Shown here: in pieces, positions 22,401 to 33,445 of the stretch
Layout: each line of letters starts with the position of its first letter
How positions within the stretch are numbered: position 1 is the stretch's first letter
From: Xestospongia muta
Lineage: Eukaryota; Porifera; Demospongiae; Haplosclerida; Petrosiidae
Direction of reading: 5' to 3'
Assembly: GCA_963693285.1 (NCBI GenBank)
Contig: OY848919.1
Location: 5,424,136-5,488,135 of the forward strand
Length of the DNA stretch: 64,000 nucleotides
Notes under the pieces: generated by a model
What the model saw: only the letters and a program-made list of their open reading frames with translations
Told to the model about the DNA's origin: nothing
The model's database searches: none
Program-made: the position numbers and the translations under genes

Positions 22401-23206
22401 TACTAGTTACTGTTGTACACCTCTCCTTTGGACGACTATTAGGTGCAATTATCAACACCTTTACACCAGCTAAAGTCTTTACTTCTGAGCATACATATCA
22501 TGTATGGTATTGGGATGGGTCTGTTGAATATGGTAGTAAAGGACATATTGCTCTCATGATAATCACGTCATTGGTAGTATTACCTCTTCTCTTATCATAC
22601 GTTCTCCTTCTCCTTTTTGCTAAATCTCTCAGACATTGGACATGTGCCAATGAATACACAAGACCAATAGTTGAAGCTATCCATGCTCCATATAAGAATG
22701 ATAAGCAGTACTGGTTTGTAGCTCGCCTCTTACTTCTTATTATGATGTATCTACTGTACAGTATTGAACCTTATCAACACACCATTTATATTGTCATTGC
22801 CTCAATATTGGTCTTCTTCATGTTTGGTCAAGCTATATTGAGACCTTATAAGAGTAAATTTATTAACATGTTAGACTGTTGGCTCCTTTTCAATCTTGTC
22901 TACATATACTTTACAATTCAGCATTTAGAAATAACAGTTTATAGTATATTAGCTATCTTCCTGTTCTTCATGACCTTTTTTGTTGTACTAGTCTGTCATT
23001 TGCTGTTTATTACAGGACAACTAAAGAGAATAGAAAGAAAAGTCAATGACATTTGCACAAAAATCTATCAATATTTGTTGCATTTTAATCATAACAATCA
23101 CTACCATGGTAACCAAAGATCTCATCGTTTACCATTACAAGATGCTAATGATTCCTTTTATAGCTCATGTGATAACTTCAGAGAACCAATGTTGGGCTCA
23201 AACTAA
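19424..23206 (+). CDS. intact Pmp-repeat multi-pass surface receptor, type A (1260 aa)
   Basis: A single-exon gene. Residues 1-21 are a signal peptide. Residues 22-720 form an Asn-glycosylation-rich ectodomain with repeated FxxN and GGA[IV] motifs (FTSN 288, FSDN 321, FQNN 400, FTNN 469, FTNN then GGAVYA 523-537, FTEN 566), as in Pmp-type right-handed beta-helices. Residues 728-863 are a Cys-rich juxtamembrane block (CPLGYC, HHRVGPLCGSC, VFGSTECRKCSN). About ten hydrophobic segments follow at 865-1196, with the conserved strings GTFNGIIFYAQTANVG, GFPLCLYDGMTELWKAG and EAIHAPYKNDKQYW. A 64-residue cytosolic tail ends DSFYSSCDNFREPML. The ATG follows a conserved TATA block. The fold suggests a cell-surface recognition or adhesion receptor; function is unknown. 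The membrane domain is nearly identical to that at 41750-42800. Confidence 0.85.
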   Translation: MLQIVFYLSAILFSCLMPCNGNNDIFPVNSSFDLEQYLCNTIWSSQYLVFLLNSSVNYTISPGEFCQVATQQKSIIEIRSDSSTESANITCVHNDTWQTLSQSRRGLVFFNSQVTLKHLVIKNCGTYLTTIQDTAITEYLNSSSLYYTSSHAAALVFVHCQVIITQVNIYYSYGFAMIGVNLNDSSISEVNISYSSLRTNLYRHTEHKRRTIGCGALLHFFDHQLMMYPTYVTVNYAHFKNNFDLHKAYPYMTGFSNNYLNIVNAAGMTVLYTQKTYFTSVTINNTEFTSNVGSYNSPGGLLVLHYNSSLNTSTIVDNSLFSDNANGPKSFLHGAALALYWIKVTDLSTTQPQLLLIQNTNFYNHTGDGHNYLPTGAVYCGVAELDKTVTTEIHFKNCSFQNNLAQKTGACLFMSVFDNVKKFAKISILLEDIYARNNSQKLTFKSVSTVGIFSFSNVANVSITGTSTFTNNYGSVIDALNSNVYLSKYANVTFSTNVGSRGAAIKLLGNGYLYFIGGAVVNFTNNGAHEFGGAVYASSGIKNSLLLKKECIIQLINITKEMNISFTENVAINAGNSIYAYPLFSCRVKQKPSNNAEVLEFYKSHFHFIGNKKVNKRHNISTSASKLTLCYPNNSINIYPGQRKKIYMASIDALNRSVYSTVSVTIAENSHSLVLHNNQEQILNEGNKCTSFEVLINRIGSKISKGMLVFSLPSFPAALVVNFTLLQCPLGFVWQNGTHQCGCSSAFYNNNFKLVYGYKADCDIDYLSIVRPGISANAWAGYMNTSTGFGVSIQCPLGYCNGNGSFFCSYQTGIYISKYHTCETHDSLCLHHRVGPLCGSCNRLKEDQKLSVVFGSTECRKCSNWWLWTLVLYAVAGPLLIYLLFALRITLTTGTFNGIIFYAQTANVGIIDMLSVYNGNNGVLKNILITLLSFLNLGLGFPLCLYDGMTELWKAGLNLLFPLYLLTIVVVLIIFSHFSLRLSNRIADSSVQVLVTVVHLSFGRLLGAIINTFTPAKVFTSEHTYHVWYWDGSVEYGSKGHIALMIITSLVVLPLLLSYVLLLLFAKSLRHWTCANEYTRPIVEAIHAPYKNDKQYWFVARLLLLIMMYLLYSIEPYQHTIYIVIASILVFFMFGQAILRPYKSKFINMLDCWLLFNLVYIYFTIQHLEITVYSILAIFLFFMTFFVVLVCHLLFITGQLKRIERKVNDICTKIYQYLLHFNHNNHYHGNQRSHRLPLQDANDSFYSSCDNFREPMLGSN

Positions 23207-23317
23207 AGCACACAAAATGTTTTTGTTAATATATAATGACCAGTGCCTTGCATTCTAGTTGTTTATATTGTATTTTTTGTTATTGTAATTATTAATAATG
23301 TTGTGTGTTAATTACAT

Positions 23318-23323
23318 AATAAA
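23318..23323 (+). terminator. candidate poly(A) signal of receptor 1
   Basis: AATAAA 112 nt after the stop codon at 23206. In the related 3' flank at about 43060 the string has decayed to AATAAT. Confidence 0.45.
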
Positions 23324-23689
23324 AATCCAATTTGGTTGTCTTATACATGTTTTACTGTTATTGACATTAATTTTTCTAAGTTGTTTAGTCATATAATATA
23401 CTTATATTAGTGTCATCATGGGATTCTTATAACTACATCAAATTGTTAATACAATATTACTGTTGAGTAGGTGACTATACATTATCCAATTATGTATATC
23501 ATTTGCTATTTATTAAGATTAATTTTTTATTAAGAGTCAGTAAGGAAGCATGGAGAATTCGATTTAGACATAACTTCCGCTTATGCTCAAAACTTTTTAA
23601 CTTATTTATTAAGATTTATTTTCAGTTTCAGTAATGAAAGTAGTAAATAGTTATTACTTTGTTATATACTATCAAACTCACATCAACAG

Positions 23690-24690
23690 ATGGTACACTC
23701 AATGGAATATTTTCTGTACACAAGCTATTGTAAATTGTAGAGGAATAAGTAGATTTGTTGCAGTTATTTACAGGAAATGATTTAGCAAAGATCTCCAAAT
23801 TAACTTTTTCATCATAATGAATGTAGAACTTGGCTATCCTCTGTGCCTTTAGAGAGTTATGGAAACTGATCTCAGTTTACTATTTCAATTCTATCTCTTT
23901 ACAATAGTTGTTGTTCACATGATACTCAGTTGTTATCATGTCAGACGTCCAATAGAATAACTCACTTATCAGTCCAAGTACTTGTTGCTATCATATTTAT
24001 CTCTTTTTCAAAATTGTTGCTAGTTGTTATTAATCTCTTTACATAAGCTCACATTCACACTGCAAAAACTACTTCCAATGTTTAGTATTGGGATGGGTCA
24101 GTAAAATATGGTGTTGGTTCATATCTCATTTTAATGATCATTACATTACTATAATTGTTATCCCTCTCTTACCACACTTTGTTCTTTGCTCATCTTTGCT
24201 GTACCAATACAGTATACAAGAGTAAATAAATATGTCCAACCTCTACAAGAAGAAAAAAAGTACTAATTTGTAGCTTAATTTTTTGTTAGTGAGTACATGT
24301 ATTTTTTATACATACTGCAAGCAGTAAATTATTTTATAACATATGTGATAACAACACCAATAATGACATTATTCTTACTTTTACAAGCTTATTATTTAAA
24401 CTATTCAAGAACAGACTAGTAAGTATACTAGATTACTCAATTATCTTTAGCTTGATGTTTATATGTATGACAAGATGGTTTTTTCTTATTGATCATCATG
24501 ATGCAATAATTGAAATAATAATATTCACCACTTACATCATTACAATTTGTTTTTGACATTTCTGCAATGTTTTTGGGTTTTAAAAAGGAAGGTTCCCTTA
24601 ATACAAGGATTCTTCATTTAATTTATTATATAAAGAAAAGGTCAGTTGTTGATGAACAACAATGTTCTCAAATGCAGTGATTATTTCTAT
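23690..24690 (+). pseudogene. receptor-family membrane-domain pseudogene
   Basis: A decayed membrane domain in the forward orientation. It retains a TNGTLNGI-like start, a region like GYPLC-TELWK, the SSVQVLVAI stretch, a VWYWDGSV-like loop and a last membrane segment with the HHDAIIEIIIF string. Frame breaks are frequent. It is the un-inverted counterpart of the rearranged pseudogenes at 45835-46895 and 57440-58500. 23207-23690 is the 3' flank of receptor 1, with no gene seen. Confidence 0.75.
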
Positions 24691-24699
24691 GATTCAGTC

Positions 24700-25147
24700 A
24701 AATTACAGAGTCATTTGATAATTCTCTTACTTAAGAAACAAGAGGCAAAGGATTAATTTTCATAAAATTAAAATTATTTGCTTTTAGATTATTTATTTCT
24801 TTATTTCATCATGTATATTTGTAACTAGTTTTGTAGATACCAAAGGAGTTATATTAAATATAATATATGACCAGGTTTGCATAAAACATCCCCAAAACTG
24901 GTCCCTGATGTACAAATTAGTGATGTACAAATTTTAGTGATGTCTCTTTCTCTTATAACTATGATTACAATAATTATTCTTGTATTACTGATACCTACTA
25001 ATGATAACTCTCTTTCTTAAGGTAACAAGAGGCAAAGCAGTAATTTTTTAAAATATTAACATTATTTGCTCTTAGGTTATTTACTTCATTTCATCATATA
25101 TATTTGTAACTAGTTTTGTAGATGTCAAGGAAGTTATATTAAATATA
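24700..25147. repeat. local ~150-bp direct repeat around an ectodomain fragment
   Basis: The 3'-flank sequence with AACAAGAGGCAAAG and ACTAGTTTTGTAGAT occurs at about 24730-24880 and again at about 25018-25150. Between them, 24935-25003 is a ~70-bp piece of type-B receptor ectodomain (SYNYDYN-like, then CITDTY-like), out of any gene context. This is evidence of patchy copying of very short receptor tracts. Confidence 0.6.
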
Positions 25148-25404
25148 ATATGCCAGCAGATTTGCAATAAGGGATCACTTCTGGGAAAACATTTATGACA
25201 TGTCGTATGAAAAGGACAAACATTAAAACATCCCAAAAAATGTTTTATATACACACAGCTGCTATATATTCATAACTGTTCATAATAACTGCATGCATAT
25301 ATACAAAACTGTTTTAAAAGTGTTTTAACAGTTGTCTTTTCTTATAGAACTCGACACAAATGCTTTGACAGAAGTGGTCCCTTATTGAAAATCAGGTCGC
25401 ATAT
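25148..25404. mobile_element. MITE-like element (~257 bp) with long terminal inverted repeats
   Basis: The ends are inverted copies of each other over about 50 bp. The best core is CAATAAGGGATCACTTCTG at the left against CAATAAGGGACCACTTCTG (reverse complement) at the right, and imperfect matching continues inward (GCATTT) and outward (ATATGC). There is no coding capacity. The paralogous locus near 60350 has the same flanks without the element, supporting insertion. No clear target-site duplication was found because both flanks are ATAT-rich. Confidence 0.75.
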
Positions 25405-25880
25405 GTTTTGCATGATATTGCTTTGGTAGACAATACTGTTTTGAGTGTTACAGCTTTCATTTTTATAATGACAATAGACATCATATTAATTTATTGTCCA
25501 GCAAAAATTGTTATAAGCCATAGTGATTATATAAACCTTGATAAAAATGACTAAAACAACTGTTGGTTTGACAGGAAGATTTGTGAATTTCCTAATTTGC
25601 TTAAGTCACCATATTTATGACCTCAACAATGAGATACTCAATATAAGATATTAATATATAATATATTATATTATACATATATATATTAATAGATCTTTGT
25701 ACACTTGCCACCTGGATAGCATAATTCATATAATAACAAATCACTAATGTGTGAGTTTAATGGATTTTAATGTTCAAATATAGTAGTTGGCTTTGGTGTA
25801 TGTAACAAAAATAAATGAAAGAACTGTTGTATGACAGCAAGATTTGTGAACATCTTAATTTCTCCAAGTTACTATATTTA
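25405..25880. other. receptor 3' flank / spacer
   Basis: Collinear with about 60370-60810. It includes an AT-dinucleotide-rich stretch near 25650-25690. No gene was seen. Confidence 0.5.
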
Positions 25881-26480
25881 AGGAACAAATCACTAGACTG
25901 ATCCATGTCCAGCCATATTACTATTAATCATTGATGTTTTGGATTTACACAATTGTCCATTACAGCTTGATAATATCAGTTATTGATGGACAGGATTGTT
26001 TTCATAACATTAATTTCTGTTCACTTTCAATTTTCTTTTTGTTTATTGTAATTTTTGTAATGTAGAGTAGTCATATAGGGTGTGTATAGTTATATGTGGT
26101 TATTAAAAGATCCAAATAAATTTACTTACTCATTTTAATTTTTATTTAGTTATCTATATCACAACCAATTTTCTCTATCACAAGTGCTATGCTAATGAGC
26201 TTTCTGAATTATTTACTGCCAATTACTAATCTGAACTGCAAGTATGTATTGTTATGGAGAACTGTATCATAGGAGATTTAAGTAACAACGACTACTCATC
26301 AATCCAATAAATAATTTGAATATTAACATGAACTCATTTTCTTCTTGATTCTCTAACATACCAATGAAATGATTTTGTCAACAATGTTTTCCCATGATGA
26401 TTTACCCAAAATGTATAATTCTAATAATGACCAGTTTTGATTTATTTATTGTTTATTTTCATAATCGTTTACTATAAAGC
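25880..26480. repeat. R upstream module, copy 2
   Basis: Same block as 10360-10870, placed directly before an MLQI-type receptor promoter. Confidence 0.7.
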
Positions 26481-26488
26481 ACTAATAG

Positions 26489-26496
26489 TATATATA
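26489..26496 (+). promoter_or_regulatory. TATA element of type-B receptor
   Basis: TATATATA 58 nt before the ATG. The conserved block is shortened by a small deletion relative to the other MLQI-type promoters. Confidence 0.55.
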
Positions 26497-26546
26497 GTAA
26501 AGAGACAAACTCCAGAAACGATCGAAGCTTAAAGCTATACATTGTC

Positions 26547-29500
26547 ATGTTGCAGATATTTTTTTATGTTTTGCCAATTCTCTTTTCTTGCTTAATGCCA
26601 TGTAGCGAAAAGACTAATCGTATCTTTCTAGTTAATTCATCCTCTGATTTAGAGCAGTACCTGTGTAACACAACATGGTCCTCTCAATACCTTGTGTTCT
26701 TGTTAAACAGTTCCGTTAACTTCACCATTTCACCCCTGAATTATGTCAAGTGGCAACTCAACAAAGAAGCATAATTGAAATACGCAGTGATTCTTCCACA
26801 GAATCAGCAAATATAATATGTGTTCATAATGATACATGGCAGACATTTCCACAGCCAAGACGAGGTCTAGTTTTCTTCAACTCTCAAGTGACTCTTAAAC
26901 ATTTGGTGATTAAGAATTGTGGTACATATCTCACTACTATACAAAATACTGCAATCACTGACTACCTCAATAGTTCATCTCTGTATTACACTTCATCTCA
27001 TGCTGCTGCCTTAGTCTTTCTTCATTGTCAGGTCAATATAACTCAAGTTAACATCTACTACTCATATGGGTTTGCTATGATTGGTATAAATTTATATAAC
27101 TCCACTATTAATAGTGTTAGCATGTCTAATTCATCATATAGTCCTGAAATACACCAAACTAACAACCAGAGTATTGGAAGTGGCTTTCTTCTTCATTACA
27201 TGGATATTAACAATGCTTTTGAACAGGTTGAACAGGTATCTGATATAAATATTAATGATGCCTCTTTCTCATATAACTATGATTACAACACTCATTCTTG
27301 CATTACTGATACCTACTATAACAAACATTCATCATCTTCTGGTGGTTCCAATCCTATTGTCAATGCAGCTGGACTAACAATATTGTACACACAACAGAAT
27401 ACTAGTGGTCAGGTGTCAGTTCATATAAGTGAGTCACATTTTTTTATAATAGAGGTAGTTTTGCAGGTGGTATATTTATTTTACAATATCACACTATTGC
27501 TGTCACTAACACAACAATTACCAATACAGTATTCTGTCGTAACATTAACTTTGAACACTGTCATGGAGCAGCTATTGTATTTTATTGGTATTCATTACCT
27601 GAATTTAAATATGAAAGATTAACACCACTTTATTTTTATAACACATCATTTTTAAAACACGAAGGTATTGACAACTACCCAATAAGCAGTTTGGACTATG
27701 GAGCTGTCTATATTGGCATTGTCAATCATGGACTTGTTCATCTTGATATTCTTTTTAGTAGATGTACATTTTCAGAAAATTTTGTTGCAAATACAGGAGC
27801 TTGTCTATATGCCACAGTCTATCAATTTGATGACAATACAGGTGAAGTCTCTATTACATTGGACAGTACTATTGCAACAAACAATTCTCAATATATTAGT
27901 ATCCCATTTGTATCATCAGCAGGTATATTTTATTTCCAAAGAATTGCTAGAGTTTACATCACTGGGACATCTATCTTCAGTAACAATTATGGATCAGTTA
28001 TAAGTTCTAAAGGCTCAAATGTCTATCTATCTGGTAATTTAACTTTTAATAATAATTATGCCACCCATGGTCCTGCAGTTCTTCTCGTAGGCAACTGTCA
28101 ATTACATTTTATGAGGGAAGTTATAGCCAAGTTTACTAATAATTGGGCTGAGTTAATGGGAGGAGCTATACATGCTAGAGGTGATGGAAAGTGCGCCATA
28201 CAAATTGACTCAAATGTTGAACAAGTAATGTTCTCAGACAATGAAGCAAGAAGAGCTGGATTATCAATATATGCCGAGCCTATATTCTCATGTTATATCA
28301 ACAACTCAGACTTTCTTAAATCTCCTAATGAAACAATGGAATATTATCAACACTTCAATTTTACCAAAACGAAATCAAAATCTTCTTTGTATCAGATTTC
28401 AACTATTCCACAAACACTAACAGAAGGTAGTGATATACAACCACCTCTACAAATATATCCAGGACAGGAAATTTATTACTGTATTTCAGCTGTTGATGCT
28501 CTTGGTAGAAATGTTTATTCTACCATAGCAATTGATATTATTGTTAGAAAATATTCAAAGCATACTATTCCTAAAGCAAGAAAACTCTGGTTGTCTTTTG
28601 ATGATCAAGAACAACTGATACAAGAAGGCAAAAATTGCACAAACATTAGTGTGACTGTTCATATAAATGATCAATCCAATATTATAATTAATGGAATGAT
28701 TGTATTCTCTCTGTCCACACAATCAGCAATTTTAACAAAAAGTGTCGAAATAGATCCATGTCCATTGGGGTTTGATTTGAATAAAGCAATGGGAGTCTGT
28801 GAACTTTCATCTTCATTTGATAACTTGAGAAAACATCATCACTTTACAGTCCCCATTATTGGTAATGTGAGTAGTCAGACAATAACAAGACTTTTCACAT
28901 TTAACTCTTGGGCAGGATTAATAGAATATGAGAACAAAACAAAGACACAATTTGGTGTATCTTTAGCTTGTCCAATTGGATATTGTAATAGCAATCAGAC
29001 ACTACCTTACTTCTACAGTGGTGACTTATCATCTAATCAAAGCTTTAAATTGTCAGATGGTATCACTGACTATCATCCACCATTGTGTTTATATCAACGT
29101 GAAGGAACATTATGTGGTAGATGTAGTGAGGGATTAAGTGTGGTATTTGGGTCTACAGAATGTCAGCATTGTAGCAATGCTTGGATAGCATCAGTAAGTA
29201 TTTATCTAGTCACTGGCCCACTTCTTATTTACCTGTTATATGCTCTTAAACTTACATTAACAAGTGGTACACTGAATGGAATTATTTTCTATGCTCAGGC
29301 TGCTAATTGTGGTTTACTTGACATGTTAAGATATCACTACTTTAAATCTTCAATTGATCGATTATCAGGATTTGCTATATTTATTATCCATGTTTTAAAT
29401 CTTGAGACAGGCCTTTCTAGATGTTTTTACAATGGAATGACAGAGTTATGGAAAGCTTTCCTTACCTTTATGATTCCACTTTATCTTCTAACAATAGTCA

Positions 29501-30401
29501 TTGTCCTGATTATCCTCAGTCGTTTTTCACCAAAGCTTTCCAATAGAATAGCTCATTCCTCAGTTCAAGTACTGGTTACTGTTGTACACCTCTCTTTCTC
29601 AAAACTACTCCTTCAATTGATCAATGTAATGACATCTGCTGTGGTATACACACCCAATGATGTAAATTATGTCTGGTATTTAGATGGTACTGTCAAGTAT
29701 GGAGGATACTCTCATCGTATACTAATGATAGTGACTCTGGTAATAGTTCTTGGTCTACTGTTACCATATGTACTTCTACTTCTCTTTTCTAAACCACTTA
29801 GACCACTAGCATGTACCAATAAGTACTTACGACCTCTTCTAGAAGCTATCCATGCTCCTTATAAAGAAGGTAAACAATATTGGTTTACATTACGTCTTCT
29901 GTTACTATGTGCTGTGTATGGTGTATATGCCAAATATAGAACTACTGACATTTATTCTTTCTTAGTCACAACAAATCTAATGTTGGTAATTTTCCTTATC
30001 ATTCAAGCATATATCAAACCATTTAGAAGTAAATTAATCAATCTTCTTGATAGTGGTTTGGTGATGAATATAACACTTACTTACCTCACTTATTGGTATT
30101 TTTTTCAGAAGAAGGACCTTTAATGATAAAAATAATCAGTTTTTCTTCTGTGTTTGTGACATTTGTGACATTAGTGATGGTCATTGTATATCATGTACTC
30201 TGGGTTTGCCGAAAGGTTAACATTGTAAAAAGATGGCTTGAAAGAAAATATGAGAAACTTCATCTGTGGTACATGAAAGTCTTATCATTATTTACTAATA
30301 AAACAACTTACAGACAACCACTATTTACAGATACCAATGACTCATTTTATGGTTCATGCTCAGAGTTTAGAGAACCTATCCTAGGACACTGCAGTAATTG
30401 A
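26547..30401 (+). pseudogene. near-complete type-B Pmp-repeat surface receptor with three frameshifts
   Basis: A family member with signal peptide, an N-cap shared with the other MLQI genes, ectodomain type B (STINSVSMSNSS, FTNNWAELMGGAIHA, SIYAEPIFSCYIN), a Cys-rich block (HHPPLCLYQREGTLCGRC, HCSNAWIA), about ten membrane segments (TLNGIIFYAQAANCG, FYNGMTELWKAF, EAIHAPYKEGKQYW) and the tail DSFYGSCSEFREPIL. Three single-base-scale shifts break it: near 26736, near 27445 (a T-run) and near 30110 (a T-run). Between shifts the frame is long and clean: about 2.66 kb from 27445 to 30110. Either a recent pseudogene or, at the two T-runs, possible sequencing error. Comparison with 61513-64000 shows the expected frame at the first two sites. 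Confidence 0.8.
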
Positions 30402-30575
30402 CTAAAGGAGTTTAAGTGTGTATATAATTAACAAGTTCCTTTTGTGTGTACCTATATATGTATATTTGGTTTGTTTTGATTGTATGTATCATAATTATGT
30501 ATAATAATCAGTCATATTTTTGTATGTATAAAACTTGGAAAGGAAATTACCCTTTAAAAATAACAACAGTTCACT

Positions 30576-30581
30576 AATAAA
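30576..30581 (+). terminator. candidate poly(A) signal of type-B receptor
   Basis: AATAAA about 175 nt after the tail stop codon at 30401. Confidence 0.35.
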
Positions 30582-31079
30582 AGGTTCTGAAATTGACCTT
30601 GCCACAACCTAATGATCTAACAGTTATAGGGATTTGCTTCTAATCAAAATATGTATGTATAATGTATGTAATGATATGGTATTATGTTGTATATGTAATT
30701 AATGCTATATCATAATGCATAATGATAACATTTTATCACATGTGATTGAAATATCTTACAAAATAGTTAGTTATGTCCATTACAAGTATAGAATACACTA
30801 GTCCTATGCTTTACAGAATATGTTACATCTGATTATTGTATGCTGTGTTATGAATTGTTATATTTTATTGACGATCCATTAATTCACATAATGACAGAGT
30901 AGTCTCACTTGTACATTGTTGTTCATTGAACTAATCCTTATTCCAAAATTAATTATATATATATGGACTCCAGTTCTATTAGATTTATAAACTTCAACTA
31001 AATTCCATTCCAATCCTCTATTTGCTCCCCACTCAATCTGCTAACACTTCAACCTCTTTCCTTCACACAAGTTTTGGCT

Positions 31080-31535
31080 GGACACCATCTAGCTGACTTT
31101 AATCATGCCAACTCTCTCCTTAACCCTATTAATTGGAAACAAATACTCCCTTTGTCCAACTGTAATGTTTAATGGCTCATTTTCAAAGAGCTTTCCTTTG
31201 GATCACGCATAAATCTTATTATTCTCAGTAAAGTTGTCTACTCATCAAAAAACCCTTCTCTTTTATGGATCAATCATTCCTATTGTAAACAAGTCAAAAC
31301 CCCCTCTTCACTGCTGCTAAAAAGTAGTTCTCCTTCTCTGTAGGCTAAATATTATTCCTTTTTTAATGAGACTATTGCTTAACTTTTTCTCACTCAATTC
31401 ACTTTCCCATTTTCATAGTCTTTCTGCTCTGCTGTCAAACACATTCACTTTAAACCTGTGTCCATCTCCTCTTTTTTTCATAATGGTTCTTCAGTTACTA
31501 AGCCTTCTTCTAAAGCAGATGTTCTAAACCAATAG
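31080..31535 (+). mobile_element. degenerate non-LTR retrotransposon (LINE) fragment
   Basis: Base composition changes to C/T-rich. Broken plus-strand frames read DFNHANSLLNPINWKQILP and, later, FHNGSSVTKPSSKADVLN. The second string matches the linker before the reverse transcriptase in many LINE ORF2 proteins (dG-xvt-pxxKAevLNxxF), and the first resembles the end of the endonuclease region. Several stops are present, and no reverse transcriptase core was seen. Assignment is from motif memory only. Confidence 0.5.
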
Positions 31536-32090
31536 TAATCTTATATGATTATATATATCAACTGGGTACATTTACATGTGTAGTTTATATCAATTATGAA
31601 TCAGTATATTCTGCTATTTGTTGTTTATCCATGCACTATTTAGGGTTGGCATGATATATTATAATATAATTGACTGGTATGTTTTTCTAAATGTTAATAA
31701 CGTAATTCCCAATAATCTAGCAATGAATGATTTAGGAAAGGCTAAAACAGTAGCTATTTCAATGATGAAAAACCTCAGTCAATTTCAGAGCTGATAAGAT
31801 TTATGGATATGACAAATCAGAGCTCTCTCACCCCTTACTTAAGGTACTAAGCACCTAATCAGCATGGTTGCAGGGATTTCATCAAGAGGAATCATTACAA
31901 CCAAATATTCTGGCTCTTTATAACCTCAATATTAACACTAAGATGTGTTCAGATGAATGGCTTACGTAAACTTTCATCTTTATTAAATAACTGTATTAGA
32001 AAACATGACACAATCACTCAACCAATATAAGTAATCAGATTATCACAAGATCAGTAATGACAAAATTTAGGACAGGAATAATTAAACAAA
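31536..32090. other. spacer
   Basis: No gene was recognised. 30402-31080 is likewise non-coding receptor 3' flank. Near 31950-32090 sequences related to the flank of the 15.9-16.05 kb pseudogene appear (TTTCATC...AACTGTATTAGAAAACATGACACA). Confidence 0.4.
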
Positions 32091-32545
32091 CCAAAAGGAG
32101 AATTTTGTGTGTCAATGAGTTGTACTGTTGTTTTCTGTATAAGACATTGGCCTATTTCGATAGTGGTGACTTACTGTCAAATGGTATCACTCACTGACTA
32201 TCATTGGGATACAGCAAAACCACTTATAGTATTATTCTTAATTTTACAAGCCTACTTTAAACCATTCAAGAATGCACTAGTCAATAGTTTAGATTGTTCA
32301 ATGATGTTTAACTTGATCTTTTGTGTACTACAACATGTATTTTTCTTATTAATTATCAAGAGGCAACAATTACAGTAATAACCACTGTCTCAGTCAGCAT
32401 TACCTTTTTAGCTCTTGTGTTGTTCCTTTTCTACCATGTTCTCTGTATCAAAGACATATTTGTTGTTTGCAACAAGTTTCATTTTCATAATGACATTAAA
32501 CATCATAATTATGTATTGGTGAGCAAAGCTCTTATGATTTAAGAA
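32090..32545 (+). pseudogene. internally deleted receptor pseudogene
   Basis: A type-B FGVSISC-like start is fused by deletion to the C-terminal membrane segments (LILQAYFKPFKN, FLALVLFLFYHVLCIK). It is the most complete example of the C-terminal subtype also seen at 8340-8600 and 17690-17930. Confidence 0.7.
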
Positions 32546-32639
32546 ACTTGTTGAGAAACAACTGGTAATATGAGATATTTTGTAAATTTTAATTCTCAAC
32601 ATTGAAGTCATCAGATTTCAATTTTCAAAATTGATTAGT

Positions 32640-33440
32640 TTAAATTTGTGAACTCTATTCTAGTGACAAATCTCTACATTTCCAGCCATACTATAATTAT
32701 TCAATGATGTTTTACATATTGACAGATCATGATACATGTAATTACTGAACAGTGTTATGCTTTCACATCTTAAGTTCTTATTGACTTTATTTTCTTGGTT
32801 AATAACCTTTACTACCTTGTATTGCAGTCATGTGATTATTTTAGACCAGTCACATGACAATGTTTCTGTTAATAAACATGTGCGTTATTTATACCTATTA
32901 CAGAGTAGTTTTAAAGATATACACATAATCAACATCACTCATGATATTATTCTTAGTTTACGAACCCATTTTATATCATTTAAGATTACAAGAAGTCACT
33001 TATTAAAACAATCATACTATGAGATATTATTTTGTCTAATATACAAAATGTATATCTTCAATGACATACCATACAATACATATAGCACAATTGTTTATGA
33101 TGAGTGCATGTTTTAATAGACTAACATTCAAATTAAACATTCTTTCATAAAGTAAATACAGAGTTGTGTACTTAATTTAATTTTTAGTTTCATTGATGAA
33201 GTGAATAAACACATAGCCATCTCTGACATAGTTGAGTGTAGATCTAAAGCTCAAACAATCAGTTGTCAAGACACTTCAAAAATGTGTTACTATTCACTCA
33301 TGTTTTGGTTGAATAATGATTTCGCTCATAAAACATTCAATAAATGAATGTATTATTATCTTAAGTAGTTGATATAATTTAAATATACTTTCAATGTTGT
33401 TTAAAAGACAAGTCACCAACTATTTTCAAAATAGATATTG
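32640..33440. repeat. U2 upstream module, copy 3
   Basis: Non-coding flank matching 8646-9950. It precedes the best-preserved MALQ-type receptor start. Confidence 0.65.
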
Positions 33441-33445
33441 GATGG

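Noticed and set aside
31000..31535. Possible LTR retrotransposon or tRNA-derived element
   Set aside because: No long terminal repeats, primer-binding site or RNA polymerase III boxes were seen; motif strings fit a non-LTR ORF2 fragment better.
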